Source: Sisyra terminalis (lineage: Eukaryota; Arthropoda; Insecta; Neuroptera; Sisyridae). Taken from it: a stretch of DNA of 64,000 bases. The stretch covers positions 9,238,001 through 9,302,000 of the forward strand of contig OY292274.1 in the NCBI GenBank assembly GCA_958496175.1, read 5' to 3'. Of this stretch, positions 36,632-48,901 are shown in pieces; the stretch's first letter is position 1; each line of letters begins with the position of its first letter. Below the pieces are notes generated by a model. That model was not told the origin of the DNA and did not search any database. It saw nothing but the letters and a program-made list of their open reading frames with translations. The translations under genes and the position numbers were made by a program.

Positions 36632-37899
36632 GGAAAGGCCCTCACCAGATAAGATGGTCTAAAATGCCCCCATTGCAATCGGGCTAATTTTTTTTTTTTT
36701 AAAAAATACCTTACAGTATGGACAACATGTCAGCCAAGTTTTAACTCCAAAATATGACGCGTTTTTGTGTAAAAAAAAAAAAAAAAACAAAATCAATATT
36801 CTCTGAAACTGTTCGATAATACCGAAAAAAGTGCTTATGAGTTTCAAGATATCACTAAGAAATATTCCGAGAAAAATTAGCTCACGAATCAGATCGATCG
36901 ATCATTTTTTTCTATATAATCTTCTATCATCATTCTACAATACATATTTTTTTCAGATTTTTAAAAATATAAAATTATAAAATTAGACAATAGTTAAAAA
37001 AAAGAAGTAATCTTTAAAAAAATTTTTGTGTGCTAAAATTCTTTAGTACCATCACGTAATTTTTTTTACATCATCCCCTTGTCTCAGCTTACTAAATATA
37101 ATTTTTTTGTAATTTTAAAAATGTTAGATACTTAATGGTAAGAAAAATTAAGCGTAATTTTTAATTCAGATTTTCAGCTCTTACGTACTTAGTTTTTTTT
37201 CTAAAGTAATTGCTAAATGAAATATAATATTTTAATGTTACTTAGAAAATGTATAAAATAAATGTTGATGACGAAGGCGATGAATAATTACTTTAGAAAG
37301 AATACTAAGTGCGTAAGAGCTGAAAAACTAAATTAAAAAAAAAAATCACTAAGCATTACCTAACATCTCTAAAAATACGAAAAAATTATATTTAGTAAAC
37401 TGAGACAAGGGGATGATGTAAAAAAAATTACGTGATAGTAGTAAAATATTTTAGCACATAAAAAAAAGTTTGAAGAATACTTTTTTTTTAACTATAATCT
37501 AATATTTTTAAAAATCTGAAAAAATTATATAATGAAGTACGATGATAGAGGATTATACAAAACAAAACTAAAGTGTACCAAACGATTATGGCATAAAATA
37601 TTTTTTTTAAAAAATAATCGTATTTTTAACAATGATCGATCGATCTGATTCATGAGCGAATTTTTCTCGGAATACTACTTAGTGATATCTTAAAAGAAAC
37701 TCATAAGAACTTTTCGGTATTATCAAACAGTTTCAGAGAATATTGATTTTGAAAAAAAAAAAAATATTTTTTACACAAAAACGCGTCATATTTTAGAGTT
37801 GAAACTTGGCTGAAATATTGTAAGGTATTTTCAAAAAAAAAAAATTAACCCGACTGCAGTGGGGACATTTTAGACCATCTTATCTGACGAGGGCGTTTT
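36632..37899. mobile_element. Long foldback element (about 600-bp arms)
   Basis: The two halves are inverted copies over nearly their whole length, with a loop of only about 70 bp near 37218-37290. End motif GCCCTC..CAGATAAGATGG is at both tips, and internal pairs include ATGACGCGTTTTTGTGTA and GATCGATCGATC. The 9-mers TACTCTAAA (36623-36631) and TACTTTAAA (37900-37908) flank it directly and may be a decayed 9-bp duplication, as in Mutator-like or FB elements. No coding. Arms differ by scattered indels and substitutions. Confidence 0.8.
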
Positions 37900-37908
37900 T
37901 ACTTTAAA

Positions 37909-38204
37909 TCATAAAAAGAAATTCGTATTTTCATCACATTTTCTTTACAATTTACAATACTTTTAAAAAACTATGTATTCGTGAGTGGGGTATATAAAAA
38001 ATTGAATTTCATGTGCTCATTTGATAGTAACTGTTACGAAAATGATCATTTAAAGTCAATATATATTGCGTGGGGTCTAATGATGGAGTGTATCAAAAGT
38101 ATATTAGTCTGTACTGACCCAAAGCTTTCACATAGCTTTGGTATGAAAAAAGATAAATGTATCGATAATTAAGTGTGGTTAACAAGTATTACCCAATAGA
38201 TTTT
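37909..38204. other. No gene seen
   Basis: A 63-codon frame (37981-38172) has no motif. Confidence 0.4.
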
Positions 38205-38412
38205 GTTGGTCAGAGTGGTGTAGCGTGTTTCATTTACCACACGCGAAGTTCGATTCAGTCAAATACGAATATGTTGCGTTCCTCTAGCTGCCTGTAATTT
38301 AATGGCAAAAGTTTTTTTTTCCTTGTCCTTACTGCCCCTCGACCATTGTGATTCCCGGTGATGCCTTGTGAAAGCTTTTTCCACATTTCGCTAGGCAAAA
38401 GCGGATGAAGTA
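38205..38412 (+). mobile_element. Possible tRNA-derived SINE
   Basis: TTGGTCAGAGTGGTGTAGCG resembles an A-box region with one extra base. GCGTG..CACACGC could form an anticodon-type stem, and AAGTTCGATTCAG (38248-38260) fits a B box. A body of about 130 bp, less AT-rich than its flanks, follows. No A-tail or duplication is clear. Confidence 0.4.
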
Positions 38413-39028
38413 ATTGTCAAATTTTACATATTAACATTTTTCACTTTCAACGTGTATGATTTATATTAGTGAAAATATTAATTTTTCAAATTCATTATTT
38501 TCACCAGCCATAGACAACATAAGGAATAACATTTCTGTTAAACATTTTTTCCAACAGATAACTGCACAGCATTGCGTGTCTTACTTGACTTTTATTCACC
38601 AAATTTTTTTATTGTGTTTGTTTTTTCATTGTTTTCTTGAATTTTTTTACGAAAAAGTTTTCGTATATTTTATACGTATATTTCAAATAAATTACTTTTG
38701 AACTAACATTCTCAATTAAAGAAAGAATTTTATTGAACTTAATTATTGAACATGTGAACATATTGTAACATATAACATATTGAACAAGTGTATTCCGTTA
38801 TCGATATAAAGATCGTTGAAGAAAATTTTCGAATTGTTTAGAAATATTTTTTGCAAAGTTTACAAAGTCGATATTTTGAGAATAATTATATCAAAAACTA
38901 AGAAATTACTTACATATTTAAATTCAAAGCATAAATTTTAGATAAATTGAACTCTAATTCTGAAGGAAATAAGGCAAAAAGAGAGGTAATTCCTTTTTGG
39001 AAATTGTCTCTACAAAAATCATTCTATT
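38413..39028. other. No gene seen
   Basis: An 81-codon frame (38456-38701) is phenylalanine-rich low complexity; nothing recognised. Confidence 0.4.
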
Positions 39029-39031
39029 ATA

Positions 39032-40106
39032 TGGGGCATTTCACGTGAAGCAGACAACGAAAAAAAAGTGATGTTCTGAAATTTGGCATAATTGTACTTC
39101 TTGTAAGTATGAATGTGGATACAAAATATTTTTTTCGAATGATGATTATTTGCCAAGTTATACGCTTCTAAAGAATTGTCGTTTTTGAAATCCGTATTTC
39201 TTAAAAAAAAAAAAATCGATTTATTTTTTTTTTTAGAATATTAAATTTGGCAGTTTAAATAGAAAATTAACTGTTCTTTCTAAATAAAAAATAAAACTGG
39301 ACATTTTTATTTTTTTTTTAATAAACAAAACCGGAAGTAAACTTTTAAAATCAGAATTTTAGTAACTTCGACCATTTTGATTTTTGATTTTTTGATTTTA
39401 AAATATAGCCTAAAGTACATTTATAATACACTTTAATGTTTCTTAATGGGATCTGCAATAGTTTAGGAGATAGATGCATTCAAGTACACACGTGTCGTAC
39501 TGAGGGTCAACTGGTTTACGCGATATAACCCTAAAACGCTGCAATAATTATATATACTATCCTACTTAAGCGTATTTAATGTTCTAACAATGTTGTTGGG
39601 TAATTATTATTCAAATTAAAATAGTACTTATTGAAAAAAATATTATTAGGAAACAATAGTTTAAAATAAATTTTGTGGTAAATAATAAAATCGTCTGCTA
39701 GCCAAAGAGGTTAAATGACTAAAGCTCCATAAACCCTGTGTTAAACTTAAACTTTTATTTCCCCTCAATTTTCCAAGTGATCGTACCCCTTCCATAGCAT
39801 ATTTGTACAAAATATATTCTCTCCTCTCTTCGTTAGAACAATTAGAACAATTTTGTACTAATATGCTGTGGAAGGGGTACGATCACTTGGAAAATTGAGG
39901 GGAAATTAAAGTTTAAGTTTAACATGGGGTTTATGAAGCACGTTCACTCTAGTCATTTAACCTCTTTGGCTAACAGAGGATTTTATTGCTTATCACGAAA
40001 TTTATTATAAACTTTCTATACTTACTAGAAGTACAATTATGCCAAATATGAACAAATTTCAGAACATTACTTTTTTTTCGCTGTCTGCTTCACGTGAAAT
40101 GCCCCA
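39032..40106. mobile_element. Asymmetric foldback element B, copy 1
   Basis: The ends are perfect inverted repeats (TGGGGCATTTCACGTGAAGC at 39032 and its complement ending 40106), bordered by TA on both sides (39030-39031, 40107-40108), which would fit Tc1/mariner-type insertion. The left arm is about 780 bp and the right about 260 bp, because some 500 bp are missing from the right arm. The inner part (39707-39990) is still fully palindromic around a loop near 39812-39856. Copy 2 at 51303-51975 has the left arm only. Confidence 0.8.
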
Positions 40107-40109
40107 TAT

Positions 40110-42045
40110 CTTTACAATAGAAATGTCTTAGTGTTCATAAATATTTAAAACAAATTGCTAAATTTAGTTTTAGTATTGTTTTCAAGGATGTTTTGCGTAC
40201 GGGTTCTAATCTTAATTAAATTGTAAATAATATCAATAAATGTTTCATAATTTTCAAAGAGAGCTTGTATCTCCATCAAATAAAAGTCCAAATTAATTAT
40301 TATGGTGGTTGCGTGGGATTTCATCTACCTAAACAATTCCTTGTCAATTTCTAACTAAAACACAACCATAGTGTTCGACAAAGTCGTGTTTGTCAATTCA
40401 AATTAGGCACTTATTTTGTTCAGCTACCAATATAAACACCTAAATAAATAAAATGGTAAAAAAAACTTATTTTTTATGTTTTGTATATATGTATATATAA
40501 ATAAACTAGAACATATCTCTGTTCAAAGTTCGTTTGTTCTGTTTGTTCGACTATAGATATTATTTTTTTATTTTGTTAATAAATAATTCTCATTGATATA
40601 AGTTTAGTTGCTTTTATTTTCGAACTAGGTGATAGTATTATTGTACTACGTTCATTGTTTTGTATTTGGGAACATATAATATTTAATGCCTTATAAAAGT
40701 TGGAACACCAATAAATAAATAAAAACGATATTCTTAGATTTTTTCATTAATTTTGAAGCTCAACAGTAATTTTTTTTTAAGTGTTTATTTGTTCTAATTT
40801 AATCAAAATTATGGAAAATATATTTAAGTTCATAAGTATATACGTAAGAGTTGAAAAATGATATAAAGATAATTTTTGAAGTTACACTTCTTTAGGAGCG
40901 TTAGGAAAAATTATCAGGATGATTCACAAAAGCGTAATTTAATTTTAGGGTAAATATTTATTACAAAGTTTTAAAAATAAATTTAATTTAAAACTTATTT
41001 AAAACTTTTACCTGTCAGTCTCTCTCTTTATTATTAAAGAACGGAACCACCTTCAAAAGCAACAGCAATAGCAGCATAAAGCGACATAATGAATTAAATA
41101 TCAGGATCAAAATCTTTTTATCCAATTTGATGACAAAAATCTTATATGATAAAGATCCAACCCATTGTTGTGTCTTTGAAGCTATTGGTGGTTCACAAGT
41201 CATCTTTTTCTTCAAATATCATCCAGTTAGAGGCTTCAAGAATGATGTCATCATAAGATTGGGAAGTTGAAGAAATTTATCAAAGTGTTTAATGATTCGA
41301 GTCCCAATTTCGCTAGCTTATGTTGAAAAAATTAGTCTTTTTCCTGGTTTACATTTATTATGTACCATACAGCATCTGTCAGTTGTCAAAGTAGTTTTTT
41401 CCAATAGCTAGTACAAATCTTTTGTTCACTGTTTCCATTTTTCGAGTAATATAGTGTTAACACATAAATTTTTGGGGGTAGTTTTCTAAGGATCGACCAC
41501 CGACAAATCCATCGTCTAGATGGACTCCAAGATATTGTACATAATCTGACGAAGAAATCAGGTATGCTCTTAATAAATTTTGAACATGAGGTTGATTAAA
41601 AATCAGTTATGAAATGTAAATAATATTTTTTTTAAAGAAAAACAAAATTATGAAGTTTGTTAATCGGGGTAATTATTAAAATTACAGATTATCATTGCTA
41701 ATATTTTCTGTCACGATGACAAAATAGAAGGTATCGCTTACTTTTAATAGTGCAAATCTTTACTTTTTTTTCAAAATTAGAGTTCTTCATAATTAAAAAA
41801 AGGAACCCCAAACTAACCAAATTAACAAATTAAATTTGTGCAACAAAGTTTCGTACATATGTAATCTTAAGAATGCATTCGAAATATATGATAGCTTAAA
41901 GAAATTTATAGTAGAGATTAAGTTGAGTATTTTATTCAAATTCATTCATTAATACCTTTGGCTTCAAATTGATCAATTGATTTGAATTTTCCTACAAAAC
42001 CTAATTTCAATGAAAAACTTAACATTAGATAACATTAGATAAGAA
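40110..42045. other. Unclassified spacer
   Basis: Mostly AT-rich DNA with no intact gene. It includes TATAAAAGTTGGAACACC near 40690, possibly another Tc1-like end, and a possible reverse-transcriptase relic at 41455-41560. Confidence 0.4.
41455..41560 (-). pseudogene. Possible LINE reverse-transcriptase relic
   Basis: Minus-strand residues SDYVQYLGVHLDDGF match the YLGxxLD block that follows the catalytic domain in Jockey and related LINEs (compare YLGLTLD and YLGFHLD in this window). Only this block is convincing; stops follow quickly. Confidence 0.3.
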
Positions 42046-44711
42046 ATCTATCTTCTCCTATTTAATAACGAGGAAAGATTTAATTGTTTGTTTGCAATAA
42101 ATAGGCTCTGAAGCTACTTGACCGATTGAAAAATTCTTTCACTATTGGGAAGCTACACTATTTCCGGTGAACATAGGCTATATTAAATTTTCAAAAAAGT
42201 TAAAGATCCATACTAAAACTCCAATAGTGTGTGAAATAATTACCAAAAAACTTTCTTGCATTGCGAGCACTGGTGATTTAACTAAAAAATGGAACAACTG
42301 AATTTATTGAAACTTGATATTAAGATACAACACAATTACTCACATACGTTAGGCTACTTATCATTCCTTAAAAATATTAAAGAAAGTATCCCCTACGTAA
42401 AAACTGAGAGATGAAAAAATATATTTTACTTTAGACAGGCGAGTTATAAATCATTAAAAAGGTATTTAAAAGTTAAAAAATGAACTGTATTAATATTTTT
42501 AGTTGGACTAATAAAAAGCACCGTAATTTAATTTAAAGTACAAAAAATTGCCTTTTTGAAATATAAATGTTTGTGTATATAATAAAAAATTAATGTAATT
42601 ATATTTTCATAGCGCATTTGCTTACGTATCTGACATTCTTATGCCTACAATAAAAGAGACGTGGGTTCAAATCTTACAGAAAAAAATTTTTCCTACAAAA
42701 TTGTTGAAAATAGATACTCAGGATTGCTCAATAAGGAAATATTAAAGAAATAAAGTAACAGTAGTAGTAAAGAAATAATTCTAATAATAATAATAAAGCT
42801 TAAATGAAATACGTTTTTAAAACCGTGCATACATAAAATCGTGTAACTATATACCTCCTCTGCCAGATGAAATTTTGATATTCGGTGTAGTCCTTATAAG
42901 AATTAGACATGTGACAAGACTTTTTTTTTGAAAATTCCTACCCTAACAGAGTGAATGGGGGTGACTAAGTTTGTTTGAAAAAATGTTAAGTTAATCAACA
43001 ATCGAAATTTTCAATTTAATAAGTGTCATTAATAAATGAAAAATGAATTAATAATGAGTGTCTGTTTTTGTTATATCATTTTGATAACAGCATTTTAAAT
43101 AACTTCATTTCACTTAATTAGTATAAAAGTTTATGTAGTTGGTACTTATAACAAATAACAAAGAGGAGATTTTTAATTCTTGTTTGTTTTTCAACAATCA
43201 AACTTTTTAAAATTTTATTTTTTGAACCAATGATTGTGACCTGGAGCAATTATATATTCTCCTGAAAAGCATTAAGGGAGCAAATTTTTGTCATATATTT
43301 CATTATCATCAATAAATATATTAAATCTTCCATACTAACTTTTCAACGGTTTTTAGAACAATTTTACAATGAATTATTGTTATTGAATATAAATTTAATA
43401 TTCGACTTTACTTCCACACTTTCCACCTTTTTGCAACAATTTTGTTTGTTACAAAATTTTTGTTTGTTTGTTTGTACAACACCCAAATGTGCGAAATCGA
43501 ATTGCTTTTTAATCATTATTAAAATATATAAGGTCTTAATTTTTTTCGTTTTACAATGTATTTTCAAATATAAATTTTTATTTGTGTCGATGCAATTTGG
43601 AAAGTGTTTTCCTTATAGTAATGCCGTTATATAATAAGAAAGGGTTTCCGAAAATTCTCCCTAAAAAAATGAAAAAAACGGTGGTTAAGTTTGTACGACA
43701 TAATATCTAATAAACAATCGAAATTTTAAATTTCATTACCAAAGTCTTTTAAAGGAGAAAAGTTATTAATGCTTAATATAAAACAAACTTGGCTTATTAT
43801 TAGAAACAAAAACTTAGGGTTGGCCTAAAAGTTTAAACTGATAATTATATCTAAAAAAGGTTAATTTAAGTTTATACGTGAGCTTTAAGTTTTTTGGTTT
43901 TCACATATCATAAACCTGAAAATCTGAAATAATTACATTAGTGAGCGAGTACCCCATAAATTCGGCGAACTTAAAGAAAATACTTACCGACTATTTTACG
44001 GTAAGTCATAATGATAAAAGAAATTTAAAATCCTCTTCCAGAGCAAAAGGCATACGCCAAATCGTGTATGGTGAACTCTAGACTATCCAATATGGTTTAA
44101 TTATATAGTTGAAATTCAGATATTTTAATAATAAGTTTATTGATACATAATGGCTATACTTGATTATGGAAGAACTGGGTTCCGTGTTATTGTACAAATT
44201 TCAATTTCACGGTTGTGTTGTACATTGCAATAGTGTAAAAGTTTTTGGAAAAAGGTTCCTTTGGGAATCGAAACACTGAGATAGGATTCCTACTAATATT
44301 CAAAAATCTAGACTTTTAAATTCTGTTATTTTGACGCGATTATTTTAATAATTTTCGACTTTTTTTAGTCATAATTAAGACCGAATTTATTAAACTTTAT
44401 TTGATCTACGAATGATTTGGTTCACAGTAGGTATACGCAACGTACGTATACGCAATAGACATACTCTTTTTAGATATTAGAAATATTTTTTGAAAATTAA
44501 TTGCTTATTACATAGAACAATTTATTCTTTGCAACAGTTTATTTAATTTGTGTTTTCAAGTCGACAAAATAGTGTTTTTAAATATGGTTATGTTTTTCAA
44601 AAGAGAAATAAGAAAAATAAAAATTTTTATATACCACTACAAATAGCAAATCTGAAAAGAAAATATTTTCTACATCTACGTTAGGCAGACGAAGTCGCGG
44701 GGATCAGCTAG
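42046..44711 (-). mobile_element. H1 copy ending in an H2 tail (chimeric element)
   Basis: Minus-strand H1 from its head at 44711 (CTAGCTGATCCCCGCGACTT) through a decayed palindrome near 44425-44450, the full body, the ATT run near 42780-42800 and the tRNA-like block 42610-42690. Homology to the H1 tail stops after TTAGTTAAATC at about 42275. The remaining 42046-42274 is the H2 tail, homologous to 9145-9375 (AGCCTATGTTCACCGG and neighbours). This is a second, independent H1-H2 join at a different point from 8811. Confidence 0.75.
42610..42690 (+). other. tRNA-like block in H1
   Basis: A-box region TAGCGCATTTGC, ATCTGACATTC, then B box GGGTTCAAATCTTAC (42663-42677), with a weak T-run near 42687. 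Confidence 0.55.
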
Positions 44712-46470
44712 TTAATTTATAAAGAAGAAATAACAATGCCAGAGTTAAACAAATAACAGAATTAATGTCAATTTTTATCGCAACAACAATATTTGAACCA
44801 AAAGAAATAATTTTACCTCTATAAAAATACTCTTATATCTTCTTTGATGAGCTTTGAGCCTAGAAACTATCAAAATATATCATGATTAAAGGATTTTGTA
44901 TTGTAGCCCATAGCAAAATCATCCATTTTTAGATGAAAGAGAATTATTGTAAATGAAAGTAAATTATTAGTTTTTGAAGTTCAAAGCCATAAAATATGTC
45001 TTTGAGGTAAATTTAATTTGATGAGATATTTATTTTAGTTTTTGTTCTAATCTTGGATTAAAGCACAGACATAATATAGGTAGATATAACTTTATACGAG
45101 GAAAAATTCGAGAGGAAAATGTAAAATGATAAACATGGATAAAATTAAATGTAATAAAGCCATTAAGCTATCTTACAAAATACTTTAAATAGCCTTATTT
45201 TGTGTTTATGCTTGGCATTTTTATGCTTTATGAAAACTTGAGAAAACAAAAAGCTCGGTCTAAGTTTTTATAGCTCATAATGTTAACAATGCTTTCTTGT
45301 AACTTTACACTAAAACCACTTCTGGTGGAAAAGTTAGATATTCCGCTGTAACAACTACGCATAAACTCGTTACTACCCGCCGAGCTTTTTTTTCGCTTTT
45401 TTCCTCTTTATTATATTGAAATACGTTATATACCATCCCCCCAAGCATAGTAGCTAGCCACATGCTATACATGCATTGAATTCTGCATGAATATGACGTG
45501 TTAAACATTGACTCGCCTTGAAAAGGACTCATTAGTGTCAGACTGGTTTACACGATCCAATTTATTTTGCATCTTCAACCCTGACAAACCACGACGCCTA
45601 GTTTATTTTTTTTTTCACCACGCGTATCAAATTATATATTTAAAATTATATTTTTCTTTCCATTATGTACTTTTTTTCCTTTTATTTCTCTAATGACGTT
45701 ATTAATTTTTCCTTGTTCTAAGGCTTCAGTGACCGAACAAAAATGTCAAAGTCGTTCGTCCGTGTAAAATTATATTTTTGTTGGTTTTTTAATTTAATAA
45801 AATAAATATACTTAAATTTATTTTTTCTTTGCATTTTTACCTCACTAAAGAAATTTAACACTTGTTATGTATTCCATACAAATTTAATTGAAATTTAGTA
45901 TTATATAATTACTTTATTTTTATGTTCAGAAACTTTGTTAATTTAATTGTATTAAGCTAAAAATGGTTTTGTTTTTAATTATTTATGGAAAAAGTTATAC
46001 CTACATAAATTATTTCATAACAAGCCAAGATTTAAACCGATGCTTAATTTACCAATTTCGTTGTTGAAGATTTATTTAAAATTTTTGTTGACAAGTAATA
46101 TTAAAATTCGATAAAATATTTGGATTTTTTTTCTGATTAATGTTGAAATTAATTCATAGGTTTTGCAATGATGTTAAAATTCAATAATCAGAAAAAATCT
46201 TTTTGAAATATGCTTTATTTCGTTTATTGCTAAGTATCTCTAATACTCCAACAAAAGATAAATTAATAATTAATTTTCAACGATTGTTTTAAATATTAAC
46301 CGACTTTTTGTATATCTGGGCAACGAGTTGGCTAACAATTATTCGTCTAATAATAGTTCAAAAAATTCAAAAAAAGTCCAAAAATTTGCATCAATTAAAG
46401 ATGTGCTTTTGGAATTTGATTTGATAAATGGCATGATTCTTGATAGTATGTCTGCCAATTATATACAATA
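44712..46470. other. No clear gene; a 75-codon frame at 45305-45532
   Basis: The minus-strand frame 45305-45532 (starts MSPFQGESMF, contains KEEKSEKKARRVV) lies in DNA less AT-rich than the rest. It shows no motif I recognise; chance or a gene relic. The rest is AT-rich spacer. Confidence 0.35.
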
Positions 46471-48901
46471 CTAACTGATCCCCGCAACTTCGTTTGCGTA
46501 ACGTAGATATAGATGAAATTTTCTTTTTAGATTTGCTATTTGTAGTGGTAGGTATATGAAATTTTATTTTTCTTATTTCTTTTACCAAAAACATAAGTTT
46601 ACTTAAAAACACTATTTTCTCGACTTGAAAAGGAAACATTTAATCAACTGTTACTTAGAATAAAATAGTTGTTGTTAATGATCAATTAATTTTCAAAAAA
46701 ATATTTATAAATATCTACAAAGAGTATTATCAATTGCGTATACCTACGGTAGGTATATCTACCGTGAACCAAATAATTCATAAATCAATCAGTATACATA
46801 AAAAAATATCGTCAAGTTCAATAGAGTCGGTCTTAATTATGACTTAAAACAGTAAATACTTATCAAAACACTTGCGTTAAAATATCAGAAATAATGGGTC
46901 TTGATTGAGAATAATAGTAGATATCCCATTTCATTGTCTCTACTCCGGAATGAACCTTTTTCTCAAAACTATTACACTACTAAAATGTACAAAACTACCG
47001 CGTAATTAAAATTTGTTCAATTGCACGAAACCCAGTTCCTCCATAATCAAGTGTAATCATTGTGTATCTATACACGTATTATTAAGATATCTGAATTTCA
47101 ACTATATAACTAAACCATTTTCTTTTCGTTCGCCGAAATTCTCGATATTCGCTCACTAATGTATGTATTTGTGAATACGTATTTCGGATTTTCAAGTTTA
47201 CAATATGTAAAAGCTAAAAAACATAATGCTCACTTATAAACTTAACTTAACCATTTACTGATATATCTATCAGTTTACATTTTTAAGCAGATCCAAAGTT
47301 TTTGTTTCTAACATTAAACCAACTTTATGTTATAATACAGGGTAATTACGGTTCGCCTTTAACGGTACTTTGGTTATGAAATTTAAAATTTCGATTGTTT
47401 ATTAGACGTTATGCCGTACAAACTTTGCCACCATTTTGCACTTTTTTAGAGGAGGAATTGTCAAATACCCTTTTATTATTATATATTTGTATCGTATAAG
47501 GAGAATATTTTCCAAATTTCATCGATAAAAATATGCATTTATATTGCAAAATACAATTTAAAATGAAAAAAATATTTCCTTCTATATTTTGATTAGCATG
47601 ACTAAAAAGCTATTCGATTTCGCACATTTGGACGTTGTGCATACAAAATTGTTAGAATTTGGTGGAAAGTGAGGAAGTAAATTTGAATATTTTATTTATT
47701 TTCCATAACAATAATTGGTTTTCAAATTGTTCTAAATACCGAAGAAAAGTTAGTTTGGAAGATTGTATATTTTCTTTTATAATGAAATATATGATAAAAA
47801 ATTGCTCCCTTAATAATGCTTTTTAGCAAAATATATAATTGCTCCAGGTCACAAATCACAATCATTGGTTCATAAAAATTAGATTTTTTAAAGTTTTACT
47901 GTTGAAAAACAAACAAAAATTAAAAACCGCCTCTTTGGTATTTGGTATAAATACCTACTATATAAAATTTCATCAAACACAGAAATTCAAAACAGAAACT
48001 TATTAATAAATTATTTTTTTATCAATTATTATACTTATTAAATTCCAAATTTCGATTGTTGATTAACTCTACATTTTCTCATACAAACTTAATCACCCCT
48101 TTTACTCTGTTAGGGTAGAAATTTCCAAAAAAAATAATTCTTGCCAGGTGTCTATTTCTCACAACGAATACATCGAATATTAAAATTTCATCAGTCAGAT
48201 GAAATATAAATACCGGAATATATAAATACCGGATTTTATGTATGCACGGTTTTTCGTGCATACATAACGTATTCACGTAAAAACGTATTCAATTTTTTAA
48301 TTTTATTATTATTATTATTATTATTATAATAACTACTGCTTTTACTTTTATTCGTTAATATTTAACTGTAAGGTTTGAACCCACGTCTTTTTAATTAGGA
48401 GCACCAGAATGTCAGATACGTAAGCCATTGCGCTATGATCATCAACTATGTGTTTTATATATATATATATATATAAAGGTTTATATTTCAAGAAGACAAT
48501 TGTTTAGACGTTAAATCGAATTTACTGTGCTTTTTTGTCAGTTCAACTAAAAATATTTTTACATATTATTTTCTAACTTTCAATTAATTTTCTAAAAATA
48601 TATAACTCGCCTGTCAAAAGTATTTTTTTTTTGTTTCATTCATTGGGAATACCTTCCCTTATTTTTTGTAAGGAATGATAAGTAGCCTCACATGTGTGGG
48701 TAATTGTGTTGTATCTTAATACCAAATTTCATTAAATTCGGTTGTTCCGTTCTTTAGTTAAATCGGGACACACAGACAGACAAAAATTTTAAATATGTTA
48801 ATTTTGGAATAAGGGCCTCTTAAAACAAATATTTACCCTAAAATTGGGTCCAAAATCGAAATGTACAAACAGACATAAAAATTTTCTATACTAGTATTGA
48901 T
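46471..48901 (+). mobile_element. H1 repeat, full-length copy
   Basis: Head CTAACTGATCCCCGCAACTT at 46471, palindrome 46746-46765 (one mismatch), complete body, ATT run 48300-48328, antisense tRNA-like block 48362-48436, TA run about 48457-48474, GACA tract reduced to one or two units near 48770-48781 and tail ending CTAGTATTGAT near 48901. With the 18000 copy it defines the family's full layout. Confidence 0.85.
48362..48436 (-). other. tRNA-like block in H1 (perfect A box)
   Basis: On the minus strand TAGCGCAATGG (48425-48435) fits the A-box consensus exactly. GGGTTCAAACCT (48371-48382) is the B box with one change. TACGTATCTGAC after the A box resembles tRNA-Arg or tRNA-Trp sequence. The downstream T-run of other copies is lost here. 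Confidence 0.6.
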
